A DNA stretch of 64,000 nt from Tieghemostelium lacteum. Its lineage: Eukaryota > Evosea > Eumycetozoa > Dictyosteliales > Raperosteliaceae. Shown here in pieces: positions 55,616-64,000 of this stretch. The stretch covers positions 310,001-374,000 of the forward strand of contig LODT01000020.1 of assembly GCA_001606155.1 (NCBI GenBank), in the 5' to 3' direction. The stretch's first letter is position 1; the number at the start of each line of letters is the position of its first letter. A program made the translations under genes and the position numbers. Under the pieces are notes generated by a model, which had not been told where the DNA came from, made no database searches, and worked only from the letters and a program-made list of their open reading frames with translations.

Positions 55616-56272
55616 TTTTAAAAAAAATAATATTATCAAAAAAAATTTTTAATTTATATAAATGAACTTTCATGATAATTAGATTGCTTATTGTTCATTT
55701 CAAACTTTATAATCTTATACAGATATTAAAGTAATTTTACAAAATCTATTTTAATCAAATAGTGGATACTATCATTGAATTTCATTTCATTAATTAATAC
55801 TTATTTAATTAAATTCAATAAAATTTACAAAAATAAATTTTGGATATAAAATTAGATTAGATTAAAAACAGTTAAAGTCATATATCAGAGATATTGTGTT
55901 TTTTTTTTTTAATTAAAAAACATCCAACAAATTCTTTGGTGTCGTTGAGTTTGAGAAAACGTGAAAAAAAAATTTTAGCAAAAAAAAATATGGGTTATAT
56001 TTTTCTTTTTTTTTTTTACATCCTTCCTTATAATTATTTTATAAACAAATATTTTAAAAACTATTAAATATATTTTTTTTTTATTAAAAAATTAATATGA
56101 GTCTTGACCATCTTTATTCCGACTATAAGAGATCTTGGCATTAAAAAAAAAATATATAATATTAGTCTAGAGTTCTTTTAATTTTTCTTAATAGAACCAA
56201 ACATCATACCACCCTTTTTGTTACATTTTATATATATATATTTTCACACTTATTCTATAGAAAACCACAACA

Positions 56273-57487
56273 ATGTTAAGTGCATCAACATCCGATATTT
56301 TCAGTCTCATTGGAACTAATGAAATTGATTCATTTAATAAGACATTAAATGAAATGTTGACTGTTTGGAATGAACCTTCATTTGGAGGCAATCAACAACA
56401 GAATCAGCAACAGAATCAACAACAGCAACAACAGCAATCACAGGTATCACAAAATCTATCAGAATCCAGTAATATATCTAATATTTTGAATAGTAATGGT
56501 CCATCATTTTACAATTTACCACAACCACACATATCACTTAGAAACTCTTCAAAAGGTATTCAACAACAACTTAGATATCTAATGGGATCCAACACCAGTA
56601 ATAATAATAGTAATATAAAATTATCAACTTCACAACAACTGGACTCCTTATTCTTAGAGAGTGGTATATTCAATAAGACTGATGACAACAAGATGGTAAC
56701 AGATGACACCGATGTCACTGTTAGCAGTCAAGTCGCCAACAATGATATTCTAAAGACCATCAATGAGATATCTATTGAACAGAAATCCTATCAACCTATT
56801 GAAATCACTCCATTCAAGTCTATCTCCAACAGTAACAATGGACAAGGTACTCTCTTTGGATCCTCATCTCAATTCCAACTCTCTGCCAACCAATTTGTCT
56901 TGGATCCAATTAAAATTGATGAATTGCGTTTCAGTCAACTCAACAGTATTGATCCACAACTATTGCAACCATATGAGCCACAACAAACTCAACAACAATT
57001 ACTCCACCAACAAAGTGGTCCAATTAGAAATACCGGTGTACAGAAATACATGGCTGAGAGAAACCAAGTCACTGATCAAATGCAATCTACAACTGCTGTG
57101 GGTTTGTCAAAAGACCAATTGATGAATTTCACCAGTGGAGAGATGAAAGAGTATGTTAAAGTCCAATCATCAACCAAAGATCTCAACCCAGGTGAAAAGA
57201 AGGAACTTAAGAGACAAAAGAGACTCATTAAAAATAGAGAATCTGCTCATTTGTCACGTCAGAGAAAGAGAGAAAGACTCACTGAACTCGAACATAGAGT
57301 CGAAGAGCTATCTAGTAACTCAGTCACCATCACCAAGACTCTTTCTTCTTTGGAATCTGAAAACTTAGTTCTCAAAGCTGAAGTTGGACAATTACTCGAA
57401 GTCATTAAAGATTCACCTTCTCTCTGTGCATTATTCTATAATAATCTTAACACCAATCCAATGGCAAAAGAATTATTATCACAATAG
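56273..57487 (+). CDS. bZIP transcription factor
   Basis: A single exon gives 404 aa. The bZIP domain is at residues ~310-375: ELKRQKRLIKNRESAHLSRQ, RKRERLTELEHRVEELSSNS, then leucine-spaced heptads (LSSLESENLVLKAEVGQLLE). The basic region N-R-E-S-A-x2-S-R fits the CREB/ATF-like class (NRESAxxSR). The N-terminal 300 residues are Gln/Ser/Asn-rich and likely activating. The upstream gap (55616-56272, 657 bp) is AT-rich with T runs and no visible gene. Which Dictyostelium bzp gene it corresponds to is not clear. Confidence 0.85.
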   Translation: MLSASTSDIFSLIGTNEIDSFNKTLNEMLTVWNEPSFGGNQQQNQQQNQQQQQQQSQVSQNLSESSNISNILNSNGPSFYNLPQPHISLRNSSKGIQQQLRYLMGSNTSNNNSNIKLSTSQQLDSLFLESGIFNKTDDNKMVTDDTDVTVSSQVANNDILKTINEISIEQKSYQPIEITPFKSISNSNNGQGTLFGSSSQFQLSANQFVLDPIKIDELRFSQLNSIDPQLLQPYEPQQTQQQLLHQQSGPIRNTGVQKYMAERNQVTDQMQSTTAVGLSKDQLMNFTSGEMKEYVKVQSSTKDLNPGEKKELKRQKRLIKNRESAHLSRQRKRERLTELEHRVEELSSNSVTITKTLSSLESENLVLKAEVGQLLEVIKDSPSLCALFYNNLNTNPMAKELLSQ

Positions 57488-57831
57488 TCAAATTTCACAT
57501 TTTACTATAATATTATACCATCTTAAAACAACATTACAAATTAGTAGTTAATCCCAGTAGTAGTAGTAGTAGTTAGCAGTAGTAGTAGTCAGAGTAAATT
57601 CATTAATTTGAATTCCAAATAATTTTATAAAATCATTTCCACCCCCTCTCCTTTTGCCTCCCTTATCCCTTCCTTTAGAAACATTGTATATAAAACACAG
57701 TCACTTGACAAAACAAACATTTGAATGAGAAACAAAACAATACAAAAAAAAAAGAAAACCATTAAATAAACAAAAATATTTTTGTTATTTGAAAAAATAC
57801 AAATAAATTTTATTTACAATAATTTATCTAT
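57488..57831. other. Convergent 3' spacer, bZIP and REV7 genes
   Basis: 344 bp with an AGT/GTA microsatellite (about 57554-57590) and a pyrimidine-rich patch (57640-57675). No gene seen. Confidence 0.5.
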
Positions 57832-58772
57832 TTACATTGGGTGTTCGACATAAGCCAACAGTGTGTTTAAACCATCTGACATTGTTTTTAGTGGTATAAT
57901 AACAGGAGTTTGAATAGTTGATTCTTGAACAGTTGAAAGTGTCCAAGTTGGTTGAAATGATTTTGAGTTTTGTTGTTGTTGTAGTTTAGGTTGTTTTATT
58001 GGATCTATATTAAGAATTTGGTTTATAGGTTGCTTATTCAAATTCGATACACTACTGCTACTGTTGGTTTGCACATGAATTAAAAATTTTAAATCTAAAC
58101 ACAAGTACATAAAGGGTTAGAACAGAGAAAATATCTTTTAAAAATTTAAAGTTACAACATACCATTATTTTGATTTTCCATAGATTTGAGGGTGTCCTCT
58201 GTTAAATGGTTGGATAATAGAGAGTTGGAGGACATCAATTTCAATAGATAGCTTCTAAACGAGTTCTCTAGTTCCTTGAGATTGGATTTTGGTTTTGAAT
58301 GTTGATTTCTCAAATGAAAGTAATAGTCAGTTGAGTTTAGTTGATTTTGGTCACTCTTTTTAAATTGTGGTTCAAAATTATACTTTTCAATTGGTTCATC
58401 AAGAACATTCAGTATAGTCAATGTAATTTTCATTACAGATCTCTGTTTAAGAGCAACTTTAATCGAATCAAGACTTTTTGAAATATAACTTGACAGTTGA
58501 TCAGATCGTGATATCGGTATTGGAATATCATATTTGGTGGATCTTGTAAAAGTACTACTAGGATACACACCCCTAATATACAGTATAGCGTGAAAGGCCA
58601 CTTCGATAAACTCCAAAATGACCTCTGAAAATTCGTTATCATTCACTGAATTACTGTCATTTGTGATCACCCCTGGACCAACACCAACACCTGTACTACT
58701 ACTCTTTTGGTTGTTATTAGAAGTAGCAGTTGTCGTTGTTGTTGTCGTTGTATGACTATTCCTTGCATTCAT
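57832..58772 (-). CDS. rev7: REV7/MAD2L2 HORMA-domain protein
   Basis: REV7 is the HORMA adaptor of translesion polymerase zeta and other repair complexes. Exons 58772-58163 and 58094-57832 (68-nt intron) give 290 aa. Human MAD2L2 blocks recur: FSEVILEFIEVAFHAILYIR, GVYPSSTFTRSTKYDIPIPI, ITLTILNVLDEPIEKYNFE, and the safety-belt end VIIPLKTMSDGLNTLLAYVE (human LIPLKTMTSDILKMQLYVE). A Thr/Asn/Ser-rich N-terminal extension of ~45 residues and an insert with Gln residues before the last block make it longer than the human 211 aa. Confidence 0.9.
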
Positions 58773-60032
58773 TGTGGCTTTTGGTTGGTCATAAAACTAA
58801 TTTTTGGAGAGATCTTGACCAGATTCAAATTAATTTACACTCTAGTAGTTAACAAGTTTTATGATTTTTTTTTAGTGAATGGGTGTTGCGGACGAGAACA
58901 TAGATTATCGAAATCCTGAATAAAATATCAAAACAAAAAAGTACAGTGTTACAAATAAAAATAAAAACAGTAAAAATGTGTCATTAATCATGAGAGGCAA
59001 AAAATTCTTTGAAATTGTGTTTTTAAAAAAATAATTAATACTAATAATTCTAATATAAATAATAATAATTATTTGAATATAAGTTTGTAAAATGAGTCTA
59101 TTGAAATAAATAGAATTAATAAAATTTATTCTAGAATTTGCTAACTCAATTTATTGATTTTAAACATAATGTCGGAATATTGTGACTAAATAAGAAGCTG
59201 TCAAAATCATTCTTTCCAATGACAAAATGAATTGTCAACATGGCTTTTTGGAACTTGAAATTTCGATTAAATTAAACAATATTCAAAAAATCTAAATAAA
59301 AATTTTAAAAATCCAAAATTTAATCGATTGAAAATATGCAACGGTTCCCTATTTGGAATTTTAAAAATAACTCAACAGTCATATCCTCTCTTAAATGCCA
59401 ACAGTAATATATCCAACCCAAAAGATATTAATTTACAATAAATAAAATAGTAGTTAGAAAAAAAATATAAAAATCATTTTTAAAAAATTGCTCCAAGGCG
59501 GTTGGTTTTTAAATTTATTATTGTTTTTTGAAAAACCCTGCTCTATTCTTATTAATGATATATGCGGAGACGACAATAGATTATTATAAATCTCATTCCA
59601 TTGTTATAAAAAAGTCCAACAATCAGAGATTATAAATAGAATAACCAAAAAAACATATAGAAATTGTTCTTCAATTTTGAATATATGTAATTAATTTTTA
59701 TTTTTTTTTATTTTGTAAATATTTTATATAAATTAATATTGTTTACCAATATACTGGGATCTTTCATTACAAAAGATCTTATAAATATTGTTCTTTGTTT
59801 GTGTTTGTTTTTAGTTTTTAGTTCAACATTTTATATATTTATTTAGAGAATTTTAGTTAGGTTCAAAGAAATTAGATATATTATCCAATTCCAGTTATTT
59901 TAAAAAGAAGTGTCACCTCTTTCAGGAAACATCCTAGGAGTGTGTTGCTTTTTCTCAAAAAGAATTGTGGTTTTTTGAATTTCTCAAAATTATCAGAACA
60001 AACCATTTTATTAATTTTATTGTTTCCCAGTC
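58773..60032. other. 1.26-kb non-coding spacer between REV7 and the NAC-like gene
   Basis: No coding sequence can be supported here on either strand. Most is AT-rich; short GC-richer patches occur near 58882-58910, 59497-59515 and 59560-59580. None showed a tRNA cloverleaf or a known snRNA sequence by eye. It probably holds the promoters and 5' leaders of both divergent genes. Confidence 0.5.
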
Positions 60033-61681
60033 ATGTTACTGAAGAGATGTTCCAATAATTTGGCATATATCAATGTGATACAACAAAAGAAAAATGGAAT
60101 TGAAGTGGTTATTGGGGGTCAAGCTGTTCCTACAAAAACTGAAGAAGAATCTCTTAAAGATTTTGAAAGTATGTGTTTTCTATAATCATCTAATTCTTAT
60201 CTTTTTTTATTGTTCATTTGTTATCAAATACCTTTTTATTGTGTACATATTACTAGATTCTTTTGTTTGAAAAATCAATATTTAGATTTAGTTTTTTTAT
60301 AAAAAAATTTTAGAGTTTAGATTTATAAATCTTTGATTTAAGATATCACTAACCATATCTTACCTTTTCATTTTTCTTATTCTATAATATTTATTCTATA
60401 ATTATAATATCCATATTTCTCTATAAAATTGTAATCTATTATGATTTAATTCGACATTGTTAAATCTTGAAAATCTCATCATTTTGAATAGATGGTTCAT
60501 TACATTTTGTTAAAAGAGATACTGGAAAGAAATGTAAGACCAGAAAACCTCCTGGTTTCAGCTATAGTTGGAAGCAAAATGGTTCAGAGGTGAAAATTCG
60601 TAATGAAAACAAGGTATTACTTGGGTTTAAGAGAACTTTGACATTGCAAGACCAAACTAAAGATAAAAAGCTCTGGGAGTTTTGTTTAGCAAATGGTGAA
60701 TTACCTGCTGAAGATTTACTTTTTCGTCATTTTTTACAAGATTCACCTACTGGTAAAAGAGAATTTATACCTGATCTTCTCAATAACCTTTATTTTGTCG
60801 AAACAATATTTCAAACTACAGAAGGGAACCAAAAACAAATTTTCACAACCTCAACTCTTCAACCTATAAATGGCTATGAATATAACAACTATTATTTATC
60901 TAATTCACCATTTAGCCATAATAATAACAATAATAATAACAACAATAGTAATAATAATAACAATAACAATAATAACAATAACAATAATAACAATAACAAT
61001 AATTATAATAACAAAACAATTCATAATAATGATTGTGAAGAAGAAGAATCGAATATAACGCCTAACAGAAATAATAATAACAATAATAACATTAATAATA
61101 ATAATAATAATAATAACAATAATAATAATAATACACCACCACAACAATATTATCAATACTATCCTAATGTCTATTTACCATCACAAATTCCTCATAACCA
61201 ACAGCATGGAGAACCTACAAATTACCCAAGAGGTGGATACACCCCTCATTTGGTAACCTATAACCCTAGAGATTTCCAATACCAATTTTCACATCACCAA
61301 CCAATATATTATATACAAAGACCCAGTCAATTATATTTGACTAGTATACCAAACACAGTTTCACAAACACCTCAAACCAATTCTAATTCTACATCATCTT
61401 CAAGTATAAGTTCACCTACTCATGATTTAACATCTTCTTCTATCACAACAACAAATATATCAACCTCAAATGTTCCTCATTATCCAATCTATCCTCATGC
61501 AACTTATACAAGAATTCCTGACAATATTCCCCCATCTTTCACATTCTCACCAAGATTCAATACAGATGACATATATCTTCACCCTCACCAAGATATAGAA
61601 AAATTTAAATCAAATTTCAATAATACTAGTAATACCCAAAATACCTATAATAATAATAATAATAACAACAACAACAACAAC

Positions 61682-61736
<55 letters not shown>

Positions 61737-62593
61737 GTGATAATAGTTTTGTAAATAGCACTTTATCACCTCCGGCTGTAAATACTTCTACACATTTTTC
61801 TCCATTTAATAGATATTCCCATCCTACATCATCAGCTTCATCTACAACAACTACAACAACAACAAATTCAGGAAATCCTCAATCTTCACCTCAATTTAAT
61901 TTATCACCGGTGTCACCAACTGCCTCAACTAAATTTAACTTTCAGTCACCTCTTGGAAAAAGAAAGTTGCAGGATGTTAATTCTTCACCCACATTAAATT
62001 CTATTGATACATCGTATATCTACCAACACCCTAATACTCACCAACAATCTCAAACCAATAGTCCAACATATTCATCTCATAGTATAGCCCCAATTATGTA
62101 TATATCCTCTCTAAATAACTCTTCTTCATCAATACCAAATACACCACCAACAAACTCTATACCACAACAAAACAATAACAATAACAATTTAAATACACCT
62201 AATAATACACAACACGGTGTTACATATAACTACAGTAATATTATCCACCCAAATAATAACAATAACAATAACAATAACAATAATAACAATAATAACAATA
62301 ACAATACACAATATAACCAAATATCATCGGTATCTACAACACCACTAAACTCAACATCACCAAACTTTTTATCTGCAAATAACCATTTACAATTTACTTC
62401 ACCAAAGAGAGAGAACCATTATATTAATACACCACCTCCGCAACTATCACCTCTCTCTTTAGATTCAAATGTTGTAGCTTCTCAACAAAAAAGATATAAA
62501 AAATCTACAGACTCAACATTGGTATTGCCATATTCACCAACTTCGGAATCAGAATCTTCCCCACCTTCTTCATCAGGTGACGAAGATTCATAA
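60033..62593 (+). CDS. Asn-rich putative transcription factor with a NAC-like motif
   Basis: Exons 60033-60168 and 60492-62593 (GTATGT donor, 323-nt intron) give 745 aa. Residues ~49-114 read LHFVKRDTGKKCKTRKPPGF, SYSWKQNGSEVKI, LLGFKRTLTLQ and LWEFCLANG. This follows the order of the plant NAC-domain core: WYFFSxRDxKY..G.R, GYWKxTGxDxxI, VGxKKTLVFY, WxMHEYRL. The plant N-terminal LPPGFRFHPTDEEL block is absent. The remaining ~600 residues are Asn runs and Ser/Pro/Thr/Gln sequence typical of dictyostelid regulators, ending in acidic Ser-rich sequence. A DNA-binding role is inference. The intron is much longer than others in the window. Confidence 0.65.
60913..61134. repeat. AAT/AAC trinucleotide tracts coding poly-Asn
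   Basis: Two Asn runs (60918-61005 and 61066-61130) of mixed AAT and AAC codons lie in the NAC-like gene. Two more are at 61650-61735 and 62251-62305. Mixed codons suggest older, partly stabilised expansions; the 61683-61732 part is nearly pure AAT. Confidence 0.8.
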
Positions 62594-62775
62594 TAGAACT
62601 TTAATTTAACACCAAGGACTACATAACAACTAAACAAATTTCACATTTACTATTTCAAATATTTTTCACAATAAACAACTAAAAAGTTTACCAAAAAACA
62701 TGCATATTCTTTGTTAATTTCTTAATTTGGATATTCATTTTATATGGAGATCTTATCCAATTGGACTTAGTTTAT

Positions 62776-63481
<706 letters not shown>

Positions 63482-63600
63482 ATTTTTCAAAATATTTTAT
63501 ATAAAATAATATTAAAAAAAATTAAAAAAAAATAAAATTTTTTTCGCTTTAATCGTTTTTTTTACCACTCACATTACAACAATCTAATCTCTTTAGAAAA

Positions 63601-64000
63601 ATGGTTACTAATAAACAAGTAAAGAGAAAAAGTGAACATATTGAAAAGGTTGAAAAGGATTTAGAAATTCAACAAACTAAACCAACCACAACTACAACAA
63701 CCACATCAACAGTTGAAAAATCAACTAAAAAACAAACTAAAAAGATTAAATCAGATAACATATCAGAACAGAAAAAGAATGAAATTGAAGAATTAGCAGC
63801 TATCCCAACTGCCTCAGAAATCGAATCTCAAAAAGAAAAAAGCAAATATGTTCCATCACTAAAAGAAAAAGTATCAGAACAACCAATTGAAAATATTATA
63901 AAATCAACAACTACCACTACTACTACTACAGAATCAAATAAAACCAATGTCTCAGAAGAAGGTAAATATTTTAGATTTTTTTTTACTATTTATATATACT
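63601..64000 (+). CDS. Lys/Glu/Thr-rich protein, 3'-partial, unidentified
   Basis: The first coding exon runs 63601-63961 and ends at a GTAAAT donor; the rest is beyond the window. The 120 residues visible are highly charged and contain Thr runs (KPTTTTTTTSTVEKSTKKQT) with basic clusters (KKQTKKIKS) that could be nuclear localisation signals. No domain is visible. Such N-termini are common in dictyostelid nuclear and nucleolar proteins, but I do not assign a function. Confidence 0.6.
   Translation, partial: MVTNKQVKRKSEHIEKVEKDLEIQQTKPTTTTTTTSTVEKSTKKQTKKIKSDNISEQKKNEIEELAAIPTASEIESQKEKSKYVPSLKEKVSEQPIENIIKSTTTTTTTTESNKTNVSEEGKYFRFFFTIYIY

Noticed and set aside
60870-61156. Ile-rich ORFs on both strands
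   Set aside because: Frame shadows of Asn-codon repeats in the NAC-like gene.

Overview
The window looks like nuclear DNA of a dictyostelid social amoeba. It is AT-rich, densely packed with genes on both strands, and has short introns (mostly 52-88 nt) with GTATGT or GTAAGT donors. Several proteins carry long Asn, Gln or Thr runs. The gene content also fits: a ComC-type surface protein, a GPI-anchored SodC-like superoxide dismutase, an IplA-type IP3 receptor, an SRF-type MADS factor, and F-box/LRR proteins of a dictyostelid style. Coding regions are less repeat-laden than I would expect for D. discoideum, so another dictyostelid is likely; the species is not resolved. I recognised no virus-like or retroelement copy, no CRISPR array, and no rRNA or tRNA gene.

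Layout. 1-6.6 kb: 3' part of an IP3 receptor and a mitochondrial HIBCH-like protein that has lost catalytic acids. 6.8-15 kb: a seven-exon ComC-type surface protein; a minus-strand selenoprotein K gene with an in-frame TGA and a SECIS element; an RRM-like/PPR/TrmB fusion; LSM5. 15.1-16.8 kb: an accessory island with a decayed coding relic and a PD-(D/E)XK (Uma2-like) gene between two perfect 44-bp direct repeats. 16.7-30.5 kb: two F-box/LRR genes, TRAPPC13, LETM1, a SodC-like dismutase, tripeptidyl peptidase 1 and HROB. 30.7-38.1 kb: TOM7, TTC7, a head-to-head pair of 60S-subunit assembly genes (NSA2 and REI1/ZNF622), and pantothenate kinase. 38.4-47.8 kb: a hemerythrin-domain protein, an unidentified helical-repeat protein sharing an 86-bp promoter region with LSM1, a mitochondrial protein with tandem Trp-rich repeats, and an orphan membrane protein with about seven membrane segments. 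48-64 kb: an SRF-type MADS gene with a 1.9-kb upstream gap, pterin carbinolamine dehydratase, ARPC2, YIPF6, a SKI8/WDR61 gene whose first coding exon is only the ATG, a bZIP factor, REV7, a protein with a NAC-like motif, 3-hydroxyanthranilate dioxygenase, and the start of an unidentified gene.

The genes do not form one pathway. Recurrent themes are RNA and ribosome metabolism (LSM1, LSM5, NSA2, REI1, SKI8, PPR-TrmB), mitochondria (HIBCH-like, LETM1, TOM7, the Trp-repeat protein), membrane traffic (TRAPPC13, YIPF6, TTC7) and DNA repair (HROB, REV7). Gene pairs are often divergent with very short shared upstream regions. All multi-exon models were built by reading splice signals and keeping frame, without transcript support.
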